A DNA stretch of 64,000 nt, from contig CAMXCT020000492.1 of assembly GCA_947184155.2 (NCBI GenBank), positions 161,001-225,000 on the forward strand, in the 5' to 3' direction. The notes beneath the pieces were generated by a model, which searched no databases, was not told the DNA's origin, and saw only the letters and a list, made by a program, of their open reading frames with translations. The first letter of the stretch is position 1. Each line of letters begins with the position of its first letter. This DNA comes from Cladocopium goreaui (lineage: Eukaryota; Sar; Dinophyceae; Suessiales; Symbiodiniaceae). The position numbers and the translations under genes were made by a program. Below are positions 1 to 11,875 of the stretch, in pieces.

Positions 1-249
1 TCTACAGTTGTTGGTACAACGAACCACATTTCCTGGGTCCCCCAGTTGTTGATTGAATACGTACTCGTCATACAAATTACACTTTGGAAGAGCAGTCCCA
101 TTTGCTAGGAAACAAAAACATCATCATAGTATGACTATGTATAAATAATTATATATATAACATATCAAATATAAACAGCAAATACAGCAGTTTATGGTAC
201 CCCATTGTATCCTCCATCGGAAGAAACAAAAACCCCTTGGGCTCCGTAC

Positions 250-303
250 CATCTGCACACTCTGGGCGGTGTTCCGTACCGTCTGCTGCGTGGTCGTGGT
301 GGT
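250..303 (-). CDS. candidate exon 4 of unrecognised basic-protein gene
   Basis: Eighteen codons read TTTTTQQTVRNTAQSVQM. The acceptor is AG just upstream and the donor is ATG|GTACGG. Both ends are in phase 0, which matches the exon at 588-629. No family is recognised. An alternative acceptor 5 nt upstream would break the phase. Confidence 0.4.
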
Positions 304-587
304 CTCAGCTCAAAAAACGCGCCGTGGCTGGGACACGTTGGGAAAGTTTGAAAAATGGCCAGAAATGAGATTTTTAAGATTTAACCAAGCCAAATGGTTT
401 GACTAACCAATGATTAGTGGATTTGGGTTTGTCTAAAATAGGGGAAATCTGTTTCAATATGTTTTAATAAGGAACATGGTTATTAACTAATGGATTTGGG
501 GGGACTCTATTCTCAGACAAAACCATTTACACGACAATCAATGGTTTTTGGGGACCCCAGGGCTCGTTTGTTCGGTGGGAGGGGGGC

Positions 588-629
588 CTGTGCGGCGACT
601 TCTGTGCTCTGCTTGCCGCTCTCCTGTTC
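588..629 (-). CDS. candidate exon 3 of unrecognised basic-protein gene
   Basis: Fourteen codons, EQESGKQSTEVAAQ, lie between a GCAG|G acceptor and a GC donor (CAG|GCCC). Both ends are in phase 0, matching its neighbours. The region is GC-rich, and longer frames on the plus strand (490-805) are shadows. A GC donor is acceptable in a dinoflagellate but cannot be proved here. Confidence 0.42.
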
Positions 630-762
630 CTGCGGCGGGGCGTTTTGGCAGGGCGACGTGGTCGATCGATTTTCTTTTGGAAAAAAAATCCGGCGTCCGA
701 TATCATTACAAGATGTTTATATGCGTGCATTCATGTAAGGACACATTGTCATTCTCTTACCG

Positions 763-793
<31 letters not shown>

Positions 794-1209
794 CATCATC
801 TGTAGATCGGTGTGTAGTAGAATAATATCGCACACCTTCTCTGGGATTGTATGGCGATGGGGGCTCCGTGGATGGGAATTGGGGACGTCGCAATCTTTAG
901 CGAAGTGGAATGGTCACTACATCCTTCGATTTATATCATGGTGTACAGTCAGTGTTTTCGGGGTGTCCAGGGGATGTAAAGACCGGACTTTTAATACGTA
1001 CAACGGGTCTTGCCAAATAGGACTTTCGAATGCCAAGTCTTGAAGTTGCATATCGATGCCTATATTCTTAATGGTTTGATTTGAAGCATCGTTGCATGGA
1101 AGATAGAAAGTCGCCCTTCGCGAAAAGTGATATATAGTAAATGAGTCTTCCTTCCCCCCCCCTTTTTGGACTTCAGTCCCATTCCCCGGCCTCAGCCCAC
1201 TTGGTTCAC

Positions 1210-1386
1210 CTGAAGGTCTCGGATGTGCACTTGGTTGAGAAGGGCCCGGATGTGTCGTTGCACATTCCGGACCCACCTCCTCCTGCCGCTGATCCGCCTT
1301 TGGCGGAAGCGGCGCGCCACCCCCAGCAGGTTCTTGCGCACCATGCGGAGCCTCTGCAGCTCCATCATGGTGCCTGTGACCACGTC
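1210..1386 (-). CDS. exon 2 of unrecognised arginine-rich protein gene
   Basis: Fifty-nine codons, phase 0 at both ends, between a GAAG|GAC acceptor and a CAG|GTGAAC donor. The product is strongly basic, with stretches such as ARRFRQRRISGRRRWVRN, and looks helical (ELQRLRMVRKNLL near the start). A longer minus-strand frame over the same bases (917-1504) is rich in Pro, Gly and Ala and runs into a TA repeat, so it is judged a shadow. No domain is recognised; a nucleic-acid-binding role would be a guess from charge alone. Confidence 0.55.
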
Positions 1387-1863
1387 CTTCGATGTGAGTT
1401 AGTTCAGTTCCGGGCGGGTCCAATTTAAAGGCTCTGGAATAGCGAGGTCGTAGAGACATCCAGATGTATGTGATATATACATATATATATATATATATAT
1501 ACATATTCTTATATTTCGTTTTTTTTTTACATAAGCAGTGGATCTACTGTAGGGGTGTGAATTCTTTGTTCGATTGTTTCATTTTCTGTTGCATCCATTG
1601 ATCTTTCTACACTAAGAGATGTCGGAATCCTGACAGGCTGATCGTTATATCATGTCCTTTTTTATTCGAAACTGCTATCTTTTTAGACCTCATAAAGTCC
1701 AATTCGCGTTGTTTTCGATGAGATGCATCGGGGCATGGGTGATCAACCTACTGTATACTTGCTCCAACATTTGTGATAGACTCAAGATGATCGATGGTGT
1801 ATCATTCATTTCTAGTTAATTCGATATCTGGGGTATCATGTCTTTTTTCATGTTCGGCCGGTC

Positions 1864-2048
1864 CTGGAAGCTCTGCCTGTCGCGCTGCTGCTGGTTTTGA
1901 GGAGGGAATTGGTCGCACTCCAGGAGCAGCTGGCTGACCCGCGCGGGGCGGTAGCCACGGCGGAGGAGCTCTCGCCGAACAAGGGCCTTGTCCCCATTGA
2001 ACCTCGCTTTCAGGTCGTAGACAACGCGCTGGACTGGGCCCACCATGT
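1864..2048 (-). CDS. exon 1 (or internal) of unrecognised basic-protein gene
   Basis: Sixty-one codons begin with ATG at 2046, two bases after an ACAG acceptor: MVGPVQRVVYDLKARFNGDK, then a basic helix-like part (VRRELLRRGYRPARVSQLLL) and a Gln-rich tail (QNQQQRDRQSFQ). Ending the exon at CAG|GACC uses a GA donor and keeps phase 0 with the exon at 1210-1386; both intron ends then carry AGGAC. Without that splice the frame runs 15 more codons to a stop at 1816. The ATG next to an acceptor could mark a trans-spliced 5' end. The family is unknown. Confidence 0.52.
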
Positions 2049-5031
2049 CTGTTGGTCCGACGGGGTGTGGGAGCGGAGAGGCGAGGGCTTGTTAGCTTTG
2101 CGACGGCTGTGGTTTTTTGTTTTTTGCCGTGACTCAGATCTGGATGATGACTACGTAGTACCACTTATAAATACCGGACGCACCGGACACCCCGTATTTG
2201 GATAGCGATAGGCTTGGAACATAATCGCCGACTACTGGAGCCATATTTCTAGGATATATATATATATATATCAGCTGAATCTGTAAGAGGTGCTGGACTG
2301 CCGTTTGCTTCCAATAATTCTCCCCAATACTGCATCCACATCACCAGTCAACTTTATTTATCTGGAGCAAACATTATGGGAATTATGAGTCAAAATTGGA
2401 ATGTGTCAGTTCCTGCATTAAGCATCCATTTTGCGGGGGTGTTTATTTAGACCCATACGCAAAAAAGGAAAGTCCCAAGCATTCACTTTTTCCAAAAAGA
2501 GAAAATTGAAAATTGAAGAACACGAGACAAAGTAGAATGATATGGGTCCTCAAATAGGGACACCATCAAATCATCCAAGTCACCATGAGTTTAGGGTACC
2601 CCAATTTGGGATACATGAATATGCTGACATGTACATGAGGAGACATGGAAAATGAATGAAATCTTCAGGGACATGGGAGCTGAAGGTTGTCTGGGACCCT
2701 GCCGTAGACGGCTTATGAAACAATATGTTGGAGGCATACATCTACAAGGTAGGTATACATGCAAAACAAAGAGTCCCTAAAATGCAAAGAATCTACCTAT
2801 ATCTCTACCTTGACCTCACCTAACCTAATGCAGTTTATCTAAGCCATCTAACCTACACAAGTAAATGATCATTGACTCACAATATAATCCACGTATCTGG
2901 CCGTACATCTATGTGTTGATAAACATCCATACGAATATACATGTATATATAATTATATATATAATGTATATGCTTGATTATGTTTGTACACAAATATGTA
3001 TCGATATAGTCGATACAAGCAATCCTGTTCAAATATTTGCCTCCGTCTTACAGTACCTGGATGCATAAATGGACTCGGCGTCCGCCTTGAGTCAAAGTTT
3101 TACACCACAGATACCCCCAGTAAAACAACATATAGATATGGAATTGTCTATAGATGATTTATCTATTAACACTTGTGATTTTCATAGCTTTGCAAGTTTT
3201 CCAGCCAGAAGCTATGTTTACAAAAATGTCCCAGAATGAATCCAACTATGAATCCCTCGATAATGGACATGGCTCTGCATGAAGAAGTGCATATACTTAT
3301 TCACTTCATTGGCAATTCATGTCTGAGCCACATCCACATGGGCCCAAAAAACCTAAAAAACAATTCCACTCGCGTTGGGCCCCGGACCCGGTTTGAAAAA
3401 ATGCTCATGAGGGAACTCCTCTCCTGACGATCTTGAGCCACTCATTGACAGAATTGCGAATCCGGAGCATCCTCCTACTTTTAAGGGATGGCCAATCGTG
3501 TTTTGTGACCACCAGCCAAATTGTCAAGTGTGCAAGAAAATCCATTATATACTGGTGATGTACTTGGTAAAATCAATATGTGAAAACCACCAACCAGCTT
3601 AGCACCGCAAACAGCAGGATTTGCTATCTAAGTAACAAATTTGAAGGTAAATAATCGGGCTCCAAGTAACTCCACATTTACCAGGCTTATGAAATCAGAA
3701 TAAACCATACACACTGAACTCAAAATGAATCTAATGTTTCTGATGTGTTGTTTGATTGTCTGTTGTATGGTTCCTTTATTTTCTCATGTGTTTTTGAATT
3801 GTTTACATTGTTGTCTGGATTTGTTTCTCTTCGCCGACGCCGGGCCCACCTCTCCCGGCACCACGTTTTTTTGTTTACTTTGAGTTTTCTTTTTTTGTTG
3901 TTTTATGTTTGTAAAAACTATTGTATATACATATTTTAATTGTAAAATAGCTATGTGTTCATTGATTGTTGTTTCTCTATCCTTTTGTGTGAAAAAAGAG
4001 GCTCTTTGTCTTTGTGGGCCTTGATTTTCGTCAGACTACGTGCTTCTTGCGATTTGGTTGTTCGACTTCCCTAAAATCGATGGCAAGCCCGTCTTCCACA
4101 TAAAGTGGTGCCCCCAGAAAGTTTTGTGTGCAACTAGACTAGTCAATGGGCTCTATATGTTTATCTTGGAGTTGCGTTGCGAGCTCCAATCATGGGCAGA
4201 ACATCCAAATCTCATGTACAGTGTTTCTTAAATCTGAAATAAACCAACATTGGATCATTTTGTCACATCTGGGCCATTTTGGGTTGACTTCCCTGATCAT
4301 CATGGGTTGGAAGGTAGTGGAAAGTGAGGCCGTGCTTGAAGCCACCCAACTACATCATCATTCCAACATCTATCTAAACCTAGAGCAAATCCGCTTCAAT
4401 GATCGTCTTGATTTTTTTTTATAGTCCCAGAAACAACAGCATTTGGCAAGGCAACAATGTCAAAAGGTATGGGAAAATCCCTGAATGGTTGGTGTTCATT
4501 TGGCTTCCCACTCCATGGATCTTGAAAATCCCAGCTAGAGAGGCGGGTTAAAAACCTAGACTCATCAACCAACCACCAGTGGAAAAACACATCCGTGTGT
4601 TGTTGATGGTTAAAACCACTTTAATTAATTTATACATGGTTACATGCCATCATGCAAATGGCGATGACCATCAGCAAACACTAGGTTTTTTGAAACTGCT
4701 CAACTGTTTCAACTATTACATGTACGAGTACAAATTTCATCACATATGCAATACATAATTGTATATATAAATAAATATCCGGCTGAATTATAAAAACAAA
4801 TGACGCGCCAGAACATGGATGAAATAAGGCCACTTGGGGATGATTCCCAACCCTAACAATCATTCCTGTGACATCAGAATGTGAAGTCATTACAGTATAT
4901 ATCGGGTATATTATATATATATATATATTTCTCCGAAAAATTATGTGAATATAAATTGCACACATATACATATACATACCTGGATGGCAAATGAATATTA
5001 CATAATGTAAGGGAATACATAAAGTACATGG
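2049..5031. other. intergenic or intronic AT-rich stretch
   Basis: No well-supported gene is seen. TA repeats lie near 2255-2270, 2935-2970 and 4905-4930. A small pyrimidine-rich stretch with a GC-rich core lies at 3825-3870. One weak minus-strand frame at about 4040-4125 contains VEDGLAIDFREVEQP and could be an exon, without clear splice sites. The segment lies between the stop of one minus-strand gene (5032) and the first exon of the next (2048), so a gene start is expected here. Confidence 0.4.
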
Positions 5032-5154
5032 TCATTTCCCGAAGGAGTCCTGCTGTGGCGGCTGTGGCGGTAGCTCCGGAAGCTCACCGAGCTCATCATC
5101 TTGCTTGACGGGCTGCGGCTCGTCTGGCTCCTGCAGTCCCAAATTCACGGTTTT
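5032..5154 (-). CDS. terminal exon of an unrecognised gene (acidic, proline-rich C terminus)
   Basis: Forty codons and a TGA (5032-5034) follow a CTCAG acceptor at 5155. The product begins [18 protein letters not shown] and ends [14 protein letters not shown]. It is acidic and Pro/Gln-rich, the composition of a disordered tail. GC content is far above the flanking DNA, which supports coding. It probably closes the gene whose start is proposed at 11556. Confidence 0.6.
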   Translation of the reverse strand, partial: KTVNLGLQEPDEPQPVKQDDELGELPELPPQPPQQDSFGK

Positions 5155-5994
5155 CTGAGGAAACAAAAATCATGTGTAACCCTTGGAGTTTTGAAATTGA
5201 CATTGAAACGTTCTGAAACTATGTTGAATGTGAATATAAAACAAGATAAATATATTGCGGCTTTCTGTAGATCTTCCTGACAACCTCTGATGAAATTCCA
5301 GATAGAGATCCAAAAAACTTAAGCACTGACAAGAACATCAAAGGGAACCCGTCCCACAAAAACCCACATTTCTTTCAGTTTTGTTTTTTCGGGTTCAACA
5401 TAAAACTGCTTGGCCTCGACCATGTTTCTAGGAGACAAAACCATGTGGAGCCGTTCACCTCTGGCACCTATGACCCGGTGAACTGGTCAGTTGGAACCAT
5501 TCAATGGAGTAGTGGTTGGATTGGTAAACTGGCACAACCCAAAAAGGATATACATTGTATTTAAATTGTTGTAAATCCTGTAAGTTAAGTGTTTAAGGCG
5601 ATCTTTTCTTTTTGATCCTGTTGCGTTTGTTTCTTGAAAATTTCCCAGAAATTACTATTAGTCTAGCCTTCATGGTGAGGTCAAAAAATCATGAGCCAAA
5701 CCGAGTGGCGGTGGATAGAGCAATTGTCTTCATATCGCGATCGAGATCCACAGAGATCAGATCTTCGATGGGTGGCACCACCTGCTGGCTGTCCTATGGT
5801 CTGAAAACATCAGATGAGAAACTCAGGTACAAAAAATCCAGGGGCTGCATTAGTACTCTCTGTGCTACAAATTAAAGGGTATACCTCACCCAATCTCATG
5901 AAGATTTAAAAAATAGAAAGCTCGATCGATAATTAGATTAGAATAGATTAGATTAGATTAGATTAGGATTCGGATTTGGATTCGGCTTCGGATT

Positions 5995-6030
<36 letters not shown>

Positions 6031-7938
6031 TAGATAGATAGATAGATAGAAAAATGAGATAGGATTAGATCAGATTAAATTGAGAAATAAACAGATAGAT
6101 AGATAGGTAGATAGATAGGCAGACAGATAGATAGAAAGAAAGGAAGATAAATAGATAGACAAATAGATAGATGGATAGAAAGATAGATAGATAGATAGAT
6201 AGAAAGTTGAGATAGATAAGATTAGAAAAGATTAGATAAGATTAGATAGACAGATACGATTAGATAGAAGGACAGACAGACAGACAGAAAAACAGACAGA
6301 TAGATAGATAGACAGATAGAAGGATAGAAAAATAGATATCTATTTAGATAGATAGATAGGTAGACAGACAGACAGATAGAAAGATACAAAGGTAGATAGA
6401 AAGATAGATAGATAGAAAGAAATATAGAAAGATAGAACGACCGAAAGATAGAAAGATTGCATTTGATTTGATTAGACTAGGTTAGATTAGAAAGATTAGC
6501 TAGGTAGATAGATAGATGGAGGATACATCGATAGATTAGATAGATAGATGAGAATGATAGATAGAAAGACAGATAGATAGAAAGATAGATAGACCGATCG
6601 ATAGATAGATAGATAAACAAGATAGATAGATAGATAAATAGATTGATCGATTGATAGACATATAGGTAGATAGACAGACAGACAGACAGACAGATAGATA
6701 GATAGATAGAAAAATTAGATAAGATTAGATCAGATTAAATTGAAAAAAACAGATAGATAGATAGGTAGATAGATAGGCAGACAGATAGATAGAAAGAAAG
6801 ATCAATAGATAGACAGATAGATAGATAGAAAGTTGAGATAGATAAGGTTAGAAAAGATTAGAAAAGATTAGATAGATAAATGCGATTAGATAGAAGGACA
6901 GACAGACAGACAAACAGACAGATAGCTAGATAGACAGTTAGAAGGATACAAAGATAGATATCTATTTAGATAGATAGATAGACAGATAGAAAGATACAAA
7001 GATAGATAGAAAGATAGATAGATAGATAGAAATATAGAAAGATAGAAAGACCGAAAGATAGAAAGATTGCATTTGATTTGATTAGACTAGGTTAGATTAG
7101 AAAGATTAGCTAGGTAGATAGATAGATGGATGGATACATAGATAGATTAGATAGATAGATTAGAATGATAGATAGGAAGACAGATAGATAGATAGAAAGA
7201 TAGATAGATCGATCGATCGATAGATAGATAGATAGATAAACAAGATAGATAGAAAGATAAATAGATTGATCGATTGATAGACATATAGGTAGTTAGATAG
7301 ATAGATAGATAGATAGAAGGATACATAGAGAGAAAGGGGAAAATAGATCAGATTGATATGATTGATAGATAGATAGAAAGATAGATAGGATAGGAAAGAT
7401 TAGCTTAGATTAGGTTAGATAGATAGATAGATAGAAAGAAAGATAGATAGATAGATAGGTAGATACCTAGCTAGATAGAAAGAAAGACAGACAGGTAGAT
7501 AGATAGAAAGAAAGATAGAAAGGTAGAAAGATAGATTAGATAGAAAGATAGATAGAAAGAAAGAAAGAAAGAAAAAAAGAAAGAAAGAAAGGAAAGAAAG
7601 AAAGAAAGAAAGGAAAGAAATAAAGAAAGAAAGAAAGATAGACATATAGATAGATAGATAGATAGATAGACAGATAGATAGATAGATAGATAGGTAGATA
7701 GGTAGGTAGGTAGACAGGTAGATAGATAGATGGATCGATAGATGGATCGATAAGATAGATAAGATTAGATAAAATCAGATAGAATCAGATAGAATCAGAT
7801 AGAATCAGATAGATAGATAGAAAGATAGATAGCTAGTTAGGTAGATAGATAGATAGATAGAAAGACGGATAGATAGAAAGATAGATTTAAAGACATATAG
7901 ACAGATAGATAGATAGATAGATAGATAGATCGATAGAC

Positions 7939-7980
<42 letters not shown>

Positions 7981-10900
7981 TTAGATAGATAGATAGATAG
8001 ATTAGACGAGACTAGACTATATTAGATTAGATTAGATTAGATGGATAGATAGAAAGAAAAAGATAGGTAGAAAGAAAGACAGAAAGAGATATCTATATAT
8101 ATATATACTTATTTAAATATGAAGCATTCTGTTCATATCAATGAACCGTAATTTTCTCTGTTTAAAACGGAAATTCCATCTGCATGAATATCCCCAATGT
8201 TTTGGAACCATACATGAGCAGAATTAATCAAAGATTCTGGGATTGTATTCAGACAAAAAACTAAATGTCAAGCACGTTTTGTTGCAGCGCCCTTTCTTCA
8301 TGGTTATGATTTTTCCTGGTGAAATCCAATCCAAAGTTTCCCATCACAGCACTTCCACTGACCTTCTCGGGTGAATTCGTTTGGCTTGGACCAGGCCGGA
8401 GACCTCAACAACCCCCCAGGCTCCGGTGAAAAAAGGGACAGCCACCCGTGGAGAAATTGCATGCGTTGGATCATTTGAAACAGCATTATCTTTAAAGGAT
8501 GAATGATCAATGATCTTTTTTGGACCAACACATGTGTTTTTATTTGTTTCTTTTAAGGATGGAGGATGAATATGGATGGTGAGACACTGACACCATGAGC
8601 TGTGGCAACAATGTCGGAAATCTCTGACAAATAGGGGGTTGGACAAACTATTCGTCACCAAAAAGTGGTTGTGGAAATAGGTGTACTCCTCTCCTACCCA
8701 ACTAACCGGGGGAAAAAAGGCATCTATGAATTGCCAAGTTTAGGGCACCATCGTCCATGTTCCAACTTCTCCGCCCTGATCCCACCTCACCCCTTGGGGT
8801 TTTAGGGTGTGCCAGTGTGTCATCCGGGGCTCAATATTCCAGTTCTTGTTTTGTGGGGTTCCTAAAAGTGTGATGGTTTCAAGGTTTTAGACATTTATCA
8901 CATTTCAAACAGGTATTTGGATCAAAACTAGTTGCGTCATTGGGCTCAGCCGCCAGGGCGCGACAAATCTCACGGATCAACAAACTGCTTTGATGATCGA
9001 AAAGCTCCTTGGGCAGCAGAGAATGGGGACTCTAGCTGTAGTTACAGTAAGCTATCTCTAGACCATTTCCCACAACAACAGGGAACCAATACAAAGCATG
9101 TTTTAAGATGTTTAAACAGCAAACCAGGGGATAAGCGCTAACAGAAGTGGATTTGACATTGCATTTGTTTTGTCCTGCATGTTTTTCTTTTCACCAGATT
9201 GGGAACCACATCCGCAGTTGAATCTAGCAAGCGGCAAGCGGATGATGTAGATGTGGCGTGGTAGATATATAGACCTTCATGGTGATAGAACCTCTAACTG
9301 GGATACAACTACCAACAAACATATACAATCTACCAGCCTGATTTTTTCAGCCACCTCCTTGAGATAGTTGCCCTTGAGTGGCGAACCGGTTCAGCTCATA
9401 CAAGGTGGGGCCCTGCAGCCCCCAAAATCCCCTGGTGATGCAAGTGGGTTGGTAGCCCCCCTCATTAACTATACAGTAGCTGCATCTGTTGCATCTATCA
9501 GCATAGATGTGGAAAACCACCATTTCTAGATCCTTTTCCGAATGGAAATTCTGTTTGTAGGTTTACCTCGGGTAAACCGTAAGTTTAACTTGTAGCCGAG
9601 ACACTTTCATAGAGGTTTGAAGGTCTGCAATCGCCACCTCATCGCCGAATGCCAGGATCGCCGCCCAAGGGTCGACTAATTCATGGTTCAGCACAAACGG
9701 AACTTTTGAGGGACAAAACCCAAAAGTCCTTATGTATATATATATACACATAATCACAGAATTGTATAATATATATTTATGTTTACATATATATATATGT
9801 AATATATACATATATATAAATATCATTATACATGTAGTATATATGATATATATATGTTAAATATGTGTTATAAATATGGGATATACATGTAATAAAAGTA
9901 TATGTAACATGTATGTTATATCAAAAATATATATGCAATATATAAATGTAGTTTAAATGTACTATATATATATGTATGTGTAATAAAAAAGTATATATAT
10001 ATATATAGTGCATTGAACACACAAAATAAAGAAATGAAGAAATAACTAATTAATTAACACACACACATATATATCATATATATATATATGTGTAAAAAAT
10101 ACATACATATCATGCAAATCAAAAAACATTTCAGCAGATTATAGATATTACAAAAATACATATAGTGAACTTGTGCAAAACATGTGCAACTCATACAAGT
10201 TCCTGAACAAATATACAAAGTTCTTGAGGGTCGAACTGTTCATGGACGCATGGTCCCTTGCAATGGAACATTTACAACCTTGGGAATGAACGGTACATAC
10301 GCACTCTAATAGGCAGAACCTCGCTCGCTTGGACATAAAAACAAGGGCAATACACACACATATATATATATAACCACATACGTCAAACAACATGAACAAC
10401 CAAAAATAGTCCATGAGTCCATGACCGGATGCAAAAGGACGACATTTCTATTCTAAGAACATCACAAGGGGGTATCTGAAATCACCGGGCATCACCCGGC
10501 ACAGTTCAGGCGTGTCCGATCATGTCCGATGACTTCAGGTTGACCCCATTGGTCAAACATGACAATGGAAAATCACCAGAATACCCAGAAGCAAGTTGGC
10601 TCCGGGAATTCTTCGCATAAATCTCAAAATACTTCCAAATGTTCAAAGCAACATGGCTCTTAAAATGGTGACCTTCAAGTGAGAATGTTTTTGCCCGCAG
10701 ATTTCAATACCTAGACGCGCATTCCCACACAGTCACGGTAATATGGAGCCAAGCAGCAGTGTGATCCTGCAGTGCTTTGGCAATCTCCGCAACTTCCCAT
10801 TGTGATTCTTCTCCCATTGCCATTGCGGCCCAAGTCAGAAAGGCAGTTAGTGAAGGAAAGGCTGACGGAAATCTCCATGTTTGATCGCCATATTTAGTGG

Positions 10901-11556
10901 AAGAAAGATCTTTGTTTTCCTGCACATTTTGGGTTTCCTAAAATAAGAACCCCCACGTTATCCGCCAATTTGTTTGTCCTTTTATGTCATTTTGAATGGG
11001 CAACCATTGGTTGATACGGGGAACCGCATTTTTCAGATCACAACATGGACAGCAGTGACCAGAAAAAAATCATCCACTTGCATCGCTCGAGGTCCCTGAT
11101 ACAGTTTACTTAGTTTACTTGCAAATCACCAGCGTCTTGGGCCAAAAAGAGACTTGAGCATCCACCATTGATGCCGCAACAGTGGCTCAATTGACCGCCC
11201 AGTCTGGAAATACGTCGCCTCTGACATTCAAGTAGTCACAGCCATTGGCTCATGTTTAAGTTGAAAATTAAAAAACCAATGTTTTCTTTACATGTTGATA
11301 GGATCAACTGACACAACTGACTATATATGTTGTACTGCAACCATCAATCGCTGCCTCCTTGTTGACACTGCAATGCCCTGAAGTATTGCCCACCCTTCCC
11401 CTCAAAAAGTACATGGTTCTTTACACCCGGCACCCAGTACCGGGTCGACCGGGTGACCCACATGCTGCGCCTTTGGTAGCCTTGGCCTTGGTCTTGTTCT
11501 TGGGGCCTTCTTGCTCCACCCTTGCCAATGGGTTGCCTTCGAGAATCCTCGGCCAT
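5032..11556 (-). CDS. gene span, unrecognised protein, about six or more exons
   Basis: Proposed gene from an ATG at 11556 (MAEDSRR...) to a TGA at 5032. The ATG lies 16 bases after a TTCAG, a plausible trans-splice acceptor. Supported pieces are the start exon (11.56-11.4 kb, exact end unknown), 10737-10810, 9578-9702, 5702-5793 and 5032-5154. A GATA array of over 2 kb (5935-8080) lies in one intron. The exons are joined only by order and strand, and not all phases match, so this may be two genes. The encoded pieces show no recognised domain. Confidence 0.35.
5702..5793 (-). CDS. internal exon of unrecognised gene
   Basis: A 92 nt exon between a CATAG|G acceptor and a CG|GTTTGG donor. It reads [20 protein letters not shown] followed by [10 protein letters not shown]. 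It ends in phase 2, which does not match the next exon found (5154), so a small exon between them is probably missing. The plus-strand frame at 5612-5875 is its shadow. No family is recognised. Confidence 0.6.
5935..8085. repeat. 2.1 kb GATA/GACA/GAAA microsatellite with internal long-range duplication
   Basis: An almost unbroken purine-rich tract of GATA, GACA, GAAA and ATTAGATA variants. Landmarks recur at about 610-675 bp: an AGATCAGATTAAATTGA-type motif near 6067 and 6727, and a GCATTTGATTTGATTAGAC motif near 6458 and 7068. So a roughly 640 bp block has been duplicated in tandem within the array. The open frames here (for example 7415-7645) are repeat artefacts. Confidence 0.9.
8086..9577. 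other. probable intron sequence with one weak exon candidate
   Basis: Mostly intron-like. A GC-richer part at 8340-8450 (minus strand) reads either [17 protein letters not shown] or [17 protein letters not shown], depending on frame; neither has clear splice sites. No other coding signal is seen. Confidence 0.35.
9578..9702 (-). CDS. internal exon of unrecognised gene
   Basis: A 125 nt exon with acceptor CAAAAG|TT and donor ACG|GTTTAC. It reads [20 protein letters not shown] then [20 protein letters not shown]. It is balanced and hydrophobic in segments, very unlike the TA-rich flanks. No family is recognised. Confidence 0.62.
9730..10110. repeat. TA-rich low-complexity intron sequence
   Basis: Long runs of TA/ATAT with scattered ATGTA words. 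No coding potential is seen. Confidence 0.85.
10737..10810 (-). CDS. candidate exon of unrecognised gene
   Basis: The frame reads [20 protein letters not shown] then LHIT before a GTGACT donor. The upstream edge is uncertain: the open frame continues back to 10925, and a CCGTCAG acceptor near 10862 is an alternative start. The sequence is helical in character and belongs to no family I recognise. Confidence 0.48.
11400..11556 (-). CDS. candidate first exon of unrecognised gene
   Basis: ATG at 11556 opens [17 protein letters not shown]. The G+C is high. Two other minus-strand frames over the same bases are also open for part of the length (one contains [17 protein letters not shown]), so the frame and the 3' end are uncertain; a GC donor after GATTCTCGAAG is one possibility. 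It starts about 150 nt downstream of the stop proposed for the MORN gene, the short spacing known from dinoflagellate gene arrays. Confidence 0.38.
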
Positions 11557-11703
11557 GGGAAAGTGAATCTGGCTGAATGTTACAATCATGGGCTCCAACC
11601 AGTTAGAATCCCTGACTGCCTGACATCACATTGTAACTGGTGTTTCAATTACGAGTATGTAGGAAAATTGTGATCGCCTCTTGGTGCCTGTCAGGGTTTA
11701 TCG

Positions 11704-11875
11704 CTATGCTGTTCCGATAGATCGCAGGTTGGTCACCTCAACATAGTCTTGAATCATCGCCAAAGTAGCCTGACTGCGAAACAAAAGTACAAACTCACCT
11801 GGATACGTCTTTACACCACATGGACAGGCTAATGTTCGAACAACACGCTGATAATTCTCATAAACAAAAAAAGTG
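11704..11875 (-). CDS. candidate terminal exon, MORN gene
   Basis: After a pyrimidine-rich TTCAG acceptor the frame reads TFFVYENYQRVVRTLACPCG, VKTYPGEFVLLFRSQ, ATLAMIQDYVEVTNLRSIG and stops at 11704. A strong donor (CCAG|GTGAGT at 11799) lies inside it, so the exon may instead end there. The entry phase (1 nt) does not match the end chosen for the 12694-12786 exon unless a GC donor earlier in that exon is used, so membership in the MORN gene is not proved. Confidence 0.5.

Noticed and set aside
917-1504. 195-codon minus-strand frame
   Set aside because: It is rich in Pro/Gly/Ala/Glu and ends in a TA repeat. The overlapping frame 1210-1386 has good splice sites and phase.
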